Shown: positions 50,309-60,674, counted from the stretch's first letter. The stretch: 64,000 nucleotides of DNA from Burkholderiaceae bacterium (GCA_014879745.1 JACSRM010000245.1:1-64000); one strand, 5' to 3'. The notes: generated from the sequence alone by a model not told the origin. Numbers and translations: made by a program.

Positions 50309-53300
50309 GCTCGTGCGTCCTCCCAGTGCGGCAGGAACCGGGCGCCGTCGCGGGCCGCCAGGTCCTCGTAGAGGCGGTAGCGCTCATCGACCGAGGCCTG
50401 GGCCTGGGCCAGCATCTCGGCCGCCGATTCCGGGTTGTCGCGCTTCAGGCTGCTGTAGCGCAGTTCACGGTAGGCGTATTCCTCGAGCGTGATGCGCGGC
50501 CGCGTCGAATCCAGGCGGAAGGGGTTGAGCCCGGCCTGGCGCATGCGCGGGTCGAAGCGGAACAGCGGCCAGTAGCCGCTGGCCACGGCGCGCGCGGCCT
50601 GCTTCATGCCAAGACGCATGTCGATGCCGTGCGCGATGCATTGCGAGTAGGCGAGGATCAGCGACGGCCCCGGATACGACTCGGCCTCGCGCATGGCGAT
50701 CAGCGTCTGCTCGGCGTTCGCGCCGAGCGCGACCTGGGCGACGTAGACGTTGCCGTAGGTGATCGCCTGCATGCCGAAGTCCTTGCGCGGCACCCGCTTG
50801 CCGGCTGCCGCGAACTTGGCCGATGCGCCGAGCGGCGTCGCCTTCGAGGCCTGGCCACCGGTGTTCGAGTAGACCTCGGTGTCGAGCACCAGCACGTTGA
50901 CGTCGCGCCCCTGCGCGAGCACGTGGTCCAGACCGCCATAGCCGATGTCGTAGGCCCAGCCGTCGCCGCCGATGATCCAGACACTGCGGCGCAGCAGAAA
51001 GTCGGCCAGCGTTTCCAGCCTGCGCGCTTCGGGGCGAGCCATGCCGGCCAGCCGCTGGCGCAGCAGCGCGACGCGCTCGCGCTGCCGCGCCAGGTCCGAT
51101 TCGGCCCGTTGCGGGGCAGCCAGCAAGGCGGTGGCCAGATCGCCGCCGATGGCGTCGGCCAGTTCCTTCACCAATGCGCGCGCCGCCTCGGTCTGCTGGT
51201 CGATCGCCAGCCGGAAACCCAGCCCGAACTCGGCGTTGTCCTCGAACAGCGAATTGGCCCAGGCGACGCCGCGGCCGTCGCTGTTCGCGCGCCAGGCGTG
51301 GGCCGGCGTGTTGGCGGCGTAGATGGCCGAGCAGCCGGTCGCGTTGGCCACCTGCATGCGGTCGCCGAAGAGTTGCGAGACCAACTTCAGGTAGGGCGTC
51401 TCGCCGCAGCCGGCGCAGGCGCCGCTGAACTCGAACAGCGGCTGCAGGAACTGCACGCCGCGCACGTTGGCCATGTTGACGTGGGCGCGGTCGACCTGCG
51501 GCAAGGTCTCGAAGAAAGCGATGTGGGCGCGTTCGCGCTCCAGGATCGGCAGCTTCTCGCCCATGTTGATGGCGCGGTGCTTCGGGTCGGTGGGGCTGGT
51601 GGCCGGGCAGTTCTCGACGCACACGCCGCAGCCGGTGCAGTCCTCGACATAGAACTGCAGCGTGAAGCGCGCGTCGGGATAGCCGCGGGCGTTGGCCGGC
51701 GCCGACGGGAAACCGGCCGGCGCACCGGCCAGCGCCTTGGCGTCGTAGGAGGCCGAGCGAATCACCGCATGCGGGCAGACGATGCTGCACTGGCCGCACT
51801 GGAAGCACAGCTGCGCATCCCAGACCGGCACTTCGAACGCGATGTTGCGCTTCTCGTAGCGCGTGGTGCCGACCGGAAAGGTGCCGTCCACCGGCATGTG
51901 GCTGACGGGAATCGCATTGCCGCGGCCGGCGATGATCTCGCCGGTGACGCGGCGCACGAAGATCGGTGCTTCGGCCGGCACGATCGGACGCAGCGCCTCG
52001 GTCACCGTCACGCGCTCGGGCACCTTCACCTCGTGCAGCCCGGCCACCGCGGCATCGACGGCGGCGAAGTTCAGCCGTACCAGCGCCTGGCCCTTGCCGC
52101 CGTAGGACTTCTCGATGCCGTGCTTGATCTCGGCGATCGCTTCGTCCGGCGGCAGCACCTTGGCCAGATGGAAGAAGCAGGTCTGCAGGATGGTGTTGAT
52201 GCGCTGGCCCAGGCCCAGCCGCATCGCCACTTCCGAGGCGTCGACCACCCAGAACTTCAGCTTGCGCTCGATCAGCGTTTGCTGCACCTCGCGCGGCAGC
52301 CGCTCCCACACTTCGTCGGGGCCATAAGGGCTGTTGAGCAGGAAGGTGCCGCCCGGTCGCGCCTTGCCGACCACGTCGATGCGGCGCAGGAAGTCGAACT
52401 TGTGGCAGGCCACGAAGTCGGCCTGGCTGATCAGGTAGGGCGCCGAGATCGGCTGCTCGCCGAAGCGCAGGTGCGAGGCGGTTTCGCCGCCGGACTTGTG
52501 CGAGTCGTAGTCGAAATACGCCTGCGCGTAGCGCCCCGGCTTGTCGCTCAAGATCTTCACGCTGTTCTTGTTGGCGCCCACCGTGCCGTCGGCGCCCAGG
52601 CCGTAGAACAGGCAGCGCACCGTGCCCTCGGGTTCGATATCCAGGCCGGCGTCGTAGGCCAGGCTGGTGTGGCCGACGTCGTCGACGATGCCCAGCGTGA
52701 AGCCGTCGCGTGGCTGCTCGCGCTTCAACTCGTCGAACACCGCCTTGGCCATGCCCGGGGTGAAGTCCTTCGACGACAGGCCGTAGCGCCCGCCGATGAC
52801 GCGCGGCATGCTCGCGCGGCGCGCGGTGGCCACCGCCTGGGCGAGCACGCCCACCACGTCGGCGTGCAGCGGCTCCATCGGCGCGCCCGGCTCCTTGGTG
52901 CGGTCGAGCACCGCCACCGCGCGCACGCTGGCCGGCAGCGCGGCGAGGAAGGCTTCGACCGGGAACGGGCGATAGAGCAGGATCTGCAGCGCGCCCACTT
53001 TCTCGGCCGGATCCTGCGCGTTCAGCCAGGCGGCGGTTTCGCGCACCACCTCGGCACCCGAGCCCATGGCGACCACCACGCGCGTGGCATCAACCGGCCC
53101 GGCATAGCGCACCAGGGCGTAGCGGCGCCCGGTCAGCGCGGCGAAGCGGTCCATCGTCTGCTGCACGATGGCCGGCATGCGCGCGTAGTACGGGTTGCCG
53201 GCCTCGCGCGCCTGGAAGTAGGTGTCCGGGTTCTGCCAGGTGCCGCGGATCACCGGGTGCTCGGGGCTGAGCGCGCGCAGCCGGTGTTCGCGGACATGGG

Positions 53301-53910
53301 CTTCGTCGATCATGGCGCGGATCTGCACGTCCGGCACGATCTCGACGCGGTTGTATTCGTGCGAGGTACGAAAGCCGTCGGTGTAGTGGATGACCGGCAC
53401 CCGCCCGGCGAGCGTCGCGGCCTGCGCGATCAGCGCCAGATCGTGGCCTTCCTGCACCGAAGCCGCGCCCAGGATCGCGAAGCCGGTGCCGCGCGCAGCC
53501 ATGATGTCCTGATGGTCGCCGAAGATCGACGAGGCCGCCGAGGCCAGCGCGCGCGCTGCGACATGGAAGACCGTGGGCGTGAGCTCGCCCGCGATCTTGT
53601 ACATGTTGGGCAGCATCAGCATCAGCCCTTGCGACGCCGTGAACGTCGTCGTCAGCGCGCCGGATTGCAGCGCACCGTGCACGCAGCCGGCGGCGCCACC
53701 TTCGGCCTGCATCTCCTGCACCACCGGGATCTGGCCCCAGACGTTGCGCTGGCCGCGCGCCGCCCAGGCATCGGCCAGTTCGGCCATCACCGACGACGGT
53801 GTGATCGGATAGATCGCGCAGACTTCGTTGACGCGGTAGGCGATCCAGGCGACGGCGGTGTTGCCGTCCATTGTCTCTACCTGCGCTGCGGTCGGGGCCG
53901 GGGCGGTCAT
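50305..53910 (-). CDS. nifJ: Pyruvate:ferredoxin (flavodoxin) oxidoreductase
   Basis: YPITPSSVMAELAD; GVWDAQLCFQCGQCSIVCPHAVIR; CTGCGVCVENCP; GDGWAYDIGYGGLDHVL; RBS before ATG 53910. Confidence 0.96.
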   Translation of the reverse strand: MTAPAPTAAQVETMDGNTAVAWIAYRVNEVCAIYPITPSSVMAELADAWAARGQRNVWGQIPVVQEMQAEGGAAGCVHGALQSGALTTTFTASQGLMLMLPNMYKIAGELTPTVFHVAARALASAASSIFGDHQDIMAARGTGFAILGAASVQEGHDLALIAQAATLAGRVPVIHYTDGFRTSHEYNRVEIVPDVQIRAMIDEAHVREHRLRALSPEHPVIRGTWQNPDTYFQAREAGNPYYARMPAIVQQTMDRFAALTGRRYALVRYAGPVDATRVVVAMGSGAEVVRETAAWLNAQDPAEKVGALQILLYRPFPVEAFLAALPASVRAVAVLDRTKEPGAPMEPLHADVVGVLAQAVATARRASMPRVIGGRYGLSSKDFTPGMAKAVFDELKREQPRDGFTLGIVDDVGHTSLAYDAGLDIEPEGTVRCLFYGLGADGTVGANKNSVKILSDKPGRYAQAYFDYDSHKSGGETASHLRFGEQPISAPYLISQADFVACHKFDFLRRIDVVGKARPGGTFLLNSPYGPDEVWERLPREVQQTLIERKLKFWVVDASEVAMRLGLGQRINTILQTCFFHLAKVLPPDEAIAEIKHGIEKSYGGKGQALVRLNFAAVDAAVAGLHEVKVPERVTVTEALRPIVPAEAPIFVRRVTGEIIAGRGNAIPVSHMPVDGTFPVGTTRYEKRNIAFEVPVWDAQLCFQCGQCSIVCPHAVIRSASYDAKALAGAPAGFPSAPANARGYPDARFTLQFYVEDCTGCGVCVENCPATSPTDPKHRAINMGEKLPILERERAHIAFFETLPQVDRAHVNMANVRGVQFLQPLFEFSGACAGCGETPYLKLVSQLFGDRMQVANATGCSAIYAANTPAHAWRANSDGRGVAWANSLFEDNAEFGLGFRLAIDQQTEAARALVKELADAIGGDLATALLAAPQRAESDLARQRERVALLRQRLAGMARPEARRLETLADFLLRRSVWIIGGDGWAYDIGYGGLDHVLAQGRDVNVLVLDTEVYSNTGGQASKATPLGASAKFAAAGKRVPRKDFGMQAITYGNVYVAQVALGANAEQTLIAMREAESYPGPSLILAYSQCIAHGIDMRLGMKQAARAVASGYWPLFRFDPRMRQAGLNPFRLDSTRPRITLEEYAYRELRYSSLKRDNPESAAEMLAQAQASVDERYRLYEDLAARDGARFLPHWEDARA

Positions 53911-53945
53911 CGTCGCATCCTCCGTGTTCGCTGCGGACCCGCGCG

Positions 53946-55634
53946 TCATGGCCGCACCATGAAGCGCACGGGCGCGAGCGGCTCGCCCAGGCTTCCCAGG
54001 CGCGTGGCGGTTTCGTTGTCCGGCACCATTTCGATCGCGTGGCACGGGCACTGCTCGAAGCAGACGGCGCAGCCGGTGCACAGCTCGGCATCGACCGCGT
54101 AGCCCTGGCCCCGGCCCAGGCGCCGTATCGCCGTCTCGGGGCAGGCGGCATAGCAGTTGTCGCACTCGAAGCAGTTGCCGCAGGACAGGCAGCGCGCGGC
54201 CTCGAAATGCGCCTGCCGAGGCGACAGGCCGGCGACGACCTCGCCGAAGCCGGCACGCGCCTGCAGCGGCAGTTCGGGCTGCCGGCTGCGCGGCGCCTCG
54301 AGATAGCCGGGCAGGTGCAGATCGTCGTACTCGACGATCCGGTTCGATGTGCGATGCACATAGCGCTCGCCGCGCAGCCAGGCGTCGATAGTGCGCGCCG
54401 CCGCCTTGCCGTGGCCCACCGCGGCGGTCATCGTGCGCGCACCGCCGATGCAATCCCCGCCGGCGAACACGCCGGCCTCGCCGGTCATCATGTCCGCCCC
54501 GACCTCGACCACGCCCTGCACGATGGCTGCGCCCGGCGTCGCCGACAACAGCGACAGATCGGCGTGCTCGCCCACCGCCAGCAGCACCGAATCCGCGGCC
54601 AGCCGCTCGGTCTCGCCGGTCGGCGTCACCGAGCCGTCCGCACCGAGCGCCATTTTCTCGATCACCACTCCGCCGGCGCCAAACTGCTGGACCGTGCTCA
54701 CCCACTTGATCTTCACGCCCTCGGCAAAGGCCTCCGCGGCCTCCTGGGGATGCGCGCCCAGATGGGCGGCATCGCGGCGATAGACGAGCACGGCCTCGTC
54801 GGCGCCGAGCCGCCGTGCGGTGCGGGCCGCGTCCATCGCCACGTTGCCGCCGCCGACCACGACGACCACCCGGCCCAACGCAGGATGTTCGTCGCGGCGC
54901 ACCTGTTCGAGCACGCTGACCGCGTCGACGAAGTGACGCCCGTCGACGGCCGGAATGTCGAAGTGATTGCCCAGTTGCGCACCGACCGCGACGAAGGCCG
55001 CATCGAAGCCGCCATCGCGGCGCGCCTGCGCCACGTCGGCGACGCGCTCGCCGCAGCGCAGCGTGACACCGGTCAGCGCCGTGATGCGGGCGATCTCCTG
55101 CGCCAGGCCGGCGCGCGGCAGGCGGTATTCCGGGATGCCGTAGGCCATCATTCCGCCCGGGTTCGGGTTCTGATCGCGGATCTCGACCGCATGACCCCAG
55201 CGCGCCAGGTGCCACGCGCACGACAGCCCGGCCGGACCGGCGCCGACGACGAGCACGCGCTTGCCGGAAGCTGCGACCACCGGCACCGTCCAGCCCTCGG
55301 CGCTGGCCAGGTCGCCGAGCCAGCGCTCGACCGCGTGGATCGCGATCGGCGCATCGAGCGCGGCCCGGTTGCAGCTCGATTCACACGGGTGGTAGCAGGC
55401 GCGCCCGTGGGTGGCCGGCAGCGGATTGTTCTCGACCAGCTTGCGCCAGGCGTCCTCGTCGCGGCCGGCCTGCGCCAGCGCGAGCCAGGCCTGGATGTCC
55501 TCGCCCGCCGGGCAGGCATGGTTGCACGGCGGCAGGAAGTCGATCCACGCCGGCTTCTGCCAGCGCACGCTGCCCACGCCCTTGCGGGTGGTCAGGGCCA
55601 GCATCTGGGTCATCTCGTCGGGCTTCATCGGCAT
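53946..55634 (-). CDS. GltD/PreT-like NAD(P) Fe-S oxidoreductase with C-terminal ferredoxin domain
   Basis: PPCNHACPAGEDIQAWL; VLVVGAGPAGLSCAWHLARWGH; C-terminal CLSCGNCFECDNCYAACPE and CTGCAVCFEQCPCHAIEM. Confidence 0.93.
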   Translation of the reverse strand: MPMKPDEMTQMLALTTRKGVGSVRWQKPAWIDFLPPCNHACPAGEDIQAWLALAQAGRDEDAWRKLVENNPLPATHGRACYHPCESSCNRAALDAPIAIHAVERWLGDLASAEGWTVPVVAASGKRVLVVGAGPAGLSCAWHLARWGHAVEIRDQNPNPGGMMAYGIPEYRLPRAGLAQEIARITALTGVTLRCGERVADVAQARRDGGFDAAFVAVGAQLGNHFDIPAVDGRHFVDAVSVLEQVRRDEHPALGRVVVVVGGGNVAMDAARTARRLGADEAVLVYRRDAAHLGAHPQEAAEAFAEGVKIKWVSTVQQFGAGGVVIEKMALGADGSVTPTGETERLAADSVLLAVGEHADLSLLSATPGAAIVQGVVEVGADMMTGEAGVFAGGDCIGGARTMTAAVGHGKAAARTIDAWLRGERYVHRTSNRIVEYDDLHLPGYLEAPRSRQPELPLQARAGFGEVVAGLSPRQAHFEAARCLSCGNCFECDNCYAACPETAIRRLGRGQGYAVDAELCTGCAVCFEQCPCHAIEMVPDNETATRLGSLGEPLAPVRFMVRP

Positions 55635-55699
55635 CGCAGTCTCCGTGGCGCGGCGCGCGGCGCGCCCACCGGGGGCGCGCCGGGCCGCGGGTTCGCCGG

Positions 55700-57295
55700 T
55701 CAGCCCGGCACGTCCGTTCCGGCGCCGATCATCACCTGCACCAGCACGATCTTCAGGATCGTGCCGACGCCCGGGAAGATCATCGCGTAGCCCATGTCCG
55801 GGCGGCCGGTAGGGCACAGCTGGTTGCCATAGGCGAGGATGGCCGGGTTGCCGGTGGCGCCGGAGGCGATGCCCAGCAAGTCGTCGTACTTCATGCGCAG
55901 CACGAAGTAGCCGCCGAGGATCACGATCAGCACCACCACCGCAACCTGGATCACGCCGGCCAGCAGCAGCGGCAGACCGTCCTTCGCAATGTTGGTCACG
56001 AAAGGTTCGCCGGAGGACATGCCCACGCCGGCCAGGAACAGGGTCAGGCCGAAATTGCGCAGGACCACGTTGGTCGCCTGCGGCAGGCCCCAATTGAACG
56101 GCCCCAGCCGGCGCAGATAGCCGAACACCAGCGCCATGACGATGACGCCGCCGGCCGCGCCCAGGCTCACCGTGCCGATGCCGGGGATCGGGATCGGCAC
56201 CAGTCCGAGCAGACCGCCGGCGGCCAGGCCCAGGCCGAAGGACATGAAGGAGAACTGTGCTTCGGCATTGACCGAATCGCCGAACAGCTTGCCGAACTTG
56301 TCCAGGTGCTCCGGCGGTGCCACCACGCCGATCTGGTCGCCGTACTCGATCTCCAGGGCCGCCGTCGGCACCAGGTCGACGTCGCCGCGGCGAACCGTCA
56401 CGATCCGGTACGGAATGTCCTTCGGCAGTGGCAAGCGATCGAGCCGCTGCCCGACCAGCGCCTCGCGCGAGACGTGCGCGAGCACCAAGTCGAGGTCGTG
56501 GCGGTCGCTGCGGATATCGCCGTGATCGGGGGACAGCTTCAGGTTGCCGATGACGGCCGGCTGCCCGGAGACGAGCAGCAAGTCGCCGGCCCGCAGCACC
56601 GTGCCACGCTCCACGAACTGGTTGTTGCCGCCCCTGCGCAGCACGGTGATCTCGGTACCCGCCGGCAGCCTCTGGCGCACATCGCCGATCGTGCTGCCCG
56701 CCACCCCGGCCTCGTCGACGCTGACCTCCACCGACCGCATGTGCTGATCGCCGACCGCCTCGACCTTCGGGCGCAGCAGCTTGTTGGTGAGGAAAAACAG
56801 CAGGATCGGGCCGAATACGCCGAACGGATAGGCAATCGCGTAGGCCACCGACGGCAGGCTGCTGCCCGAGACGGCGAGCGCGGTCTGCAGGCTGGCGGTA
56901 CTCGTCAGCGAACCGGCGAACATGCCGGCCGCGCTGGCGACGTCGAAGCCCAGCCAGCGCGCGCACAGCAACGCGGCGGCGCTGCCGGCCACCACGGCCA
57001 CCGCCGCCAGCAGGTTGGCGCGCAGGCCGAAGCTGCTGACGAGGCCCTTGAAGAAGGTGCGGCCGTACTGGATGCCGGTGCAGTACAGGAACAGGATCAG
57101 GCCGATACTGCCCAGCAGCCCGGGTGGCGCGGACTTGGGTGCGATCGCCCCCACCGCGAGGCCGACGAACAGCACCGCGCCGATGCCCAGCGAGAAGCCG
57201 GCCACCTGCACGCGGCCCAGCGCATAACCCAGGCCGACGACGACGAACAGCGCGATGAAGGGTTGCGCTTCGAGAAAGGCGCCGACTGCGTCCAT
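55700..57295 (-). CDS. AspT/YidE-type transporter with TrkA-C domains
   Basis: FLYCTGIQYGRTFFKGLVSSFGLR; two RCK_C-like segments; GATGNPAILAYGNQL. Confidence 0.9.
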   Translation of the reverse strand: MDAVGAFLEAQPFIALFVVVGLGYALGRVQVAGFSLGIGAVLFVGLAVGAIAPKSAPPGLLGSIGLILFLYCTGIQYGRTFFKGLVSSFGLRANLLAAVAVVAGSAAALLCARWLGFDVASAAGMFAGSLTSTASLQTALAVSGSSLPSVAYAIAYPFGVFGPILLFFLTNKLLRPKVEAVGDQHMRSVEVSVDEAGVAGSTIGDVRQRLPAGTEITVLRRGGNNQFVERGTVLRAGDLLLVSGQPAVIGNLKLSPDHGDIRSDRHDLDLVLAHVSREALVGQRLDRLPLPKDIPYRIVTVRRGDVDLVPTAALEIEYGDQIGVVAPPEHLDKFGKLFGDSVNAEAQFSFMSFGLGLAAGGLLGLVPIPIPGIGTVSLGAAGGVIVMALVFGYLRRLGPFNWGLPQATNVVLRNFGLTLFLAGVGMSSGEPFVTNIAKDGLPLLLAGVIQVAVVVLIVILGGYFVLRMKYDDLLGIASGATGNPAILAYGNQLCPTGRPDMGYAMIFPGVGTILKIVLVQVMIGAGTDVPG

Positions 57296-57319
57296 CTGGT
57301 CACTCCCCGGTTGGCCGTT

Positions 57320-58399
57320 TCAGTCGATGACCAGTTCTTCGCTCAGGCGCTCGCCGCGCGCGAACTGGCCGATGCTGTCGATCGTCGTGCGGCTGATGGT
57401 CGTCATCGCCTCGTGTGTGAAGAAGGCCTGGTGTCCGGTGACGACCACGTTGTGGAACGACAGCAGCCGCTCGAACAGATCGTCGGGCACGATCCTGCTG
57501 GACCAGTCGCGATAGAACAGGTCGGCCTCCTGCTCGTACACGTCGATGGCCACGCCGCCCAGCCTTTCGGATTTCAGCGCCTCGATCACCGCCGCAGTGT
57601 CGACCAGGCCCCCACGACTGGTGTTGAGAAGTATCAATCCGGGCTTGCAGGTGGCGAGGCGCCGCGCATCGATCAGATACTGCGTCTGTGGTGTGAGGGG
57701 GCAGTGCAGCGAGACGACATCCGCCTGCGCCAGCAATTCGTCCAGACCGCCATAGCGGCCCCCGAGCGCCTCGAACTCGGGGTTCTCGCTGCTGTCATGT
57801 CCCAGCAGCTCGCAACCGAAGCCGCGCATGATGCGGGCGAACGCAATGCCGATGCGTCCCGTGCCGACGACCGCCACGGTGCGTCCGTGGAGGTCGAAAC
57901 CGAGCAGTCCGTCGAGCGTGAAATTGCCGTCGCGGGTGCGGTACCAGGCCCGCGGGATGCGCCGCACCAGCGACAGCAGCAGCGCCGCCGTGTGCTCGGC
58001 GACCGAGTACGGCGAATAGGTGCTGACGCGCACCACGCGCACGCCATGGGCGCGTGCGGCGGCGAGGGCGACGTTGTTGAACCCAGTGCAGCGCAACGCC
58101 AGCAGGCGCGTGCCGCCGGCCGCCAACGATCGCAGGACGCCAGCATCGGCGCGATCGTTGACGAAGATGCAAGCGACCTCGTGACCGGCCGCGAGACCGA
58201 CCGTGTCGGCATCGAGCGCAGAGTCGAAATAGCGCAGCCTGCAGATGCCCTTCGCGTTGGCTGCATCGAGGAACGGGCGGTCGTAGCTCTGGGCCGAGAA
58301 GACGGCCACCTTGGGCACGCCCGGCGGTTGCACCGGCAGATGCCGGTCCGGCAGGTCGCTTGCTGGCGTCGCGGGCGTCATGGCAGCAATCTTCGGCAT
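57320..58399 (-). CDS. ldhA: D-lactate dehydrogenase-type 2-hydroxyacid dehydrogenase
   Basis: VAVFSAQSYDRPFLDAAN; RCTGFNNVALAAA; VAVVGTGRIGIAFARIMRGFGCELLGHD; NVVVTGHQAFFTHEAM. Confidence 0.93.
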   Translation of the reverse strand: MPKIAAMTPATPASDLPDRHLPVQPPGVPKVAVFSAQSYDRPFLDAANAKGICRLRYFDSALDADTVGLAAGHEVACIFVNDRADAGVLRSLAAGGTRLLALRCTGFNNVALAAARAHGVRVVRVSTYSPYSVAEHTAALLLSLVRRIPRAWYRTRDGNFTLDGLLGFDLHGRTVAVVGTGRIGIAFARIMRGFGCELLGHDSSENPEFEALGGRYGGLDELLAQADVVSLHCPLTPQTQYLIDARRLATCKPGLILLNTSRGGLVDTAAVIEALKSERLGGVAIDVYEQEADLFYRDWSSRIVPDDLFERLLSFHNVVVTGHQAFFTHEAMTTISRTTIDSIGQFARGERLSEELVID

Positions 58400-58632
58400 C
58401 CTCACGCGGACCCCGTGACCGGGGGGCCGAATCTTCGGCTCGCACGCCGAAGGCTGTCAATATGCAAGCCGCCCACATGCAGGCCGACGATCGCGAATGG
58501 GGTATATCGCCTTGTCGCTGCGTGCCACCGGCCGCCGCATGCGTCGCGATCCTCGGCCCGTTGCCGGCATGCGGGAGGGCGAGGTCGAGGCTTCGGCTTG
58601 GCAGCGCGCGGCGGGCGTCGCATACTCGCCGC

Positions 58633-59355
58633 ATGAGGTGGCAGGGCCGTCTGTGGATCTGGGGGCTGGTGCTGGCATTGGCCGCCGGCTTCGGCTTCGC
58701 GATCTGGCGCGCCCCTGACGCGCGTGAACCGCCGGCCGCAGACCGACCCGCCGCAGCCACGGCACGGATGGCAGCGCCAAAGCAGGCCGCGAACGAGAAC
58801 GAACCGGCCCCGCATGTGCTGGCGCACCCGACGCCAGCCTTGATTCCGCCCGGGATCAGCGCCGACCAATGGGCGGCGCTGCGAAGCGAGTTCGCCGACC
58901 GCCCGGCCGAGTTGCAGCGCCTGGCCGACCATTTCACATTCGCCGACCGGCTCGATCGCTTCCGCTCCGGCCGCAGCGGCGGCCGCAGCGCCGACCAGAT
59001 CGAGTTGGCGCGTGCACTCGACGCCGGCCTCGACGAACGGCTGCGCGAGCGCGAGGTCAGCGCGGCCGAGGCGCGGCTGATCAAGATCGCGGTCCTCGAA
59101 GTGCTGCTCGACGGCGAGGATCAGCGGCGCGATGCGCTCGACCGCTGGGAAGCGTCGCTCGGACCGCCCGCGGCCGATCCGCAGCGCAGCGCCGCCGTGG
59201 CCGACTTCCAGCGCCGCCAGGCGACGATCGTCGCCGCCTGGCGGGCGCTGCCGCCTGAACGGCGCGACCCCCGTGCGCTCGAGAGCGAACTGCAAGCGCT
59301 GCGCGAGAGCAGCTTCGACCCGCCGCAATCCCGAACCGAAGGAGCCCAGCGATGA
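58633..59355 (+). CDS. Uncharacterised membrane-anchored, helix-rich protein coupled to downstream esterase
   Basis: MRWQGRLWIWGLVLALAAGFGFAIW anchor, Pro/Ala linker, charged helical domain; stop overlaps the next ATG. Confidence 0.75.
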   Translation: MRWQGRLWIWGLVLALAAGFGFAIWRAPDAREPPAADRPAAATARMAAPKQAANENEPAPHVLAHPTPALIPPGISADQWAALRSEFADRPAELQRLADHFTFADRLDRFRSGRSGGRSADQIELARALDAGLDERLREREVSAAEARLIKIAVLEVLLDGEDQRRDALDRWEASLGPPAADPQRSAAVADFQRRQATIVAAWRALPPERRDPRALESELQALRESSFDPPQSRTEGAQR

Positions 59356-60623
59356 TCAAGACCTTGCGCCGTATCCGCAGCCGCTGCATCGGGCTCGTGC
59401 TCGCCCTGGCGACGCCGTGGGCTGCGGCGGGCTTCTTCCAGTGGGACATGGTCGAGCTGCCGGCGGCCAGCGGCGCCGCCTGCGGCGACGGCTCGCCGTA
59501 CCGGTTCTTCGTCAACCGCACGCCGCTGTCGAAGAGCTTGGTCGCGGTCTTCGAAGGCGGCGGGGCGTGCTGGGACCAGAACGCCTGTCTCGGCATTGGC
59601 CCGTTGTCGGCCGCCAACCCGAACGGCATCCCGCCCGACTATATGCAGCACCTGAACAATATGGCGGCCAGGGGCCTCGTGACACCATTCAGCGCGCGCA
59701 CCGATCCGTTCCAGAAGGTGCAGACGCAGTCGTGGAATATCGTCTATCTGCCGTACTGCACCGGCGACGTGCACAGCGGTAGCAAGGTCACGGTCTACGA
59801 CGACGCCAACCCCGCCAACCCGCGCACCCAGTACCACCGCGGCCAGGCCAATATCCGCGCCGCCGCGCAATGGCTGCGCGACAACCTCGGCCGGCCGCAG
59901 GACATGTTGCTGACCGGATTCTCGGCCGGCAGTGTCGGCTCCACCGTCACCTACGGCATCGTTCGCGATGCGTTGCAGCCGCGCGGCCGCGCATCGCTGA
60001 TCGCCGACTCCGGACTGCTGATGCAGGCACCGCGCAGCGGCACGCCGGCGCAGTTCCCGTCGCTGCCGCTGCACGAGAAAATCCGCGTCGCCTGGGGCCT
60101 CGACGAGCCGGGCGGGCTGATCACCCACTACGTCGGCTCGCTGCCCGGATTCGACCCCGACAACCTCGGTTCGGTGAACGGCGCGCTCGCCAACCGCTAT
60201 CCGCAGGACCGCTTCACCTTCCTCGCCTTCCAGGCCGATATGAATTTCTCGTCGTTCAGCTACGCGAAGTTCTACGACGATATCGCGAACGCGCCGAACG
60301 ACTTCGTGCGCCGGCAGAATACGCTTGCACGCTGGCAGCCCGACCTCGCGATGCACGCCGCCGACCTCGGTCCGTACAACAACGTCTCGTTCCACCAGGC
60401 GTTCTTTCGCAACTTCAACGAGTCGCACTGCCTGACGATCATCGATTTCTCGGCGACCGGAATCGAAGAGCTCGGCATCCCGAGCATCGCGCCTGTCGTC
60501 GATGCAACGCTCGACCGCGGCGCCGTGACGAAGAACGTCGAGCAGGACCACGTCAGCGACTTTTTCCGGCCGGTGAGCGACGTGATCCGGCTGTTCAAGC
60601 TGCTGACGCGATTGCTCGGCTGA
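59352..60623 (+). CDS. Pectinacetylesterase/Notum-family secreted esterase
   Basis: Signal peptide; VAVFEGGGACWDQNACLGIG; IVYLPYCTGDVHSGS; LLTGFSAGSVGS. Confidence 0.88.
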   Translation: MIKTLRRIRSRCIGLVLALATPWAAAGFFQWDMVELPAASGAACGDGSPYRFFVNRTPLSKSLVAVFEGGGACWDQNACLGIGPLSAANPNGIPPDYMQHLNNMAARGLVTPFSARTDPFQKVQTQSWNIVYLPYCTGDVHSGSKVTVYDDANPANPRTQYHRGQANIRAAAQWLRDNLGRPQDMLLTGFSAGSVGSTVTYGIVRDALQPRGRASLIADSGLLMQAPRSGTPAQFPSLPLHEKIRVAWGLDEPGGLITHYVGSLPGFDPDNLGSVNGALANRYPQDRFTFLAFQADMNFSSFSYAKFYDDIANAPNDFVRRQNTLARWQPDLAMHAADLGPYNNVSFHQAFFRNFNESHCLTIIDFSATGIEELGIPSIAPVVDATLDRGAVTKNVEQDHVSDFFRPVSDVIRLFKLLTRLLG

Positions 60624-60674
60624 GCGGCGTCGGCGGCTGCGTCGCCGCGCCCTTCGCGCTGCAAAGACGATCGG

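Noticed and set aside
50326-54102. 1258-aa plus-strand ORF
   Set aside because: Antisense to nifJ, which carries clear PFOR motifs.
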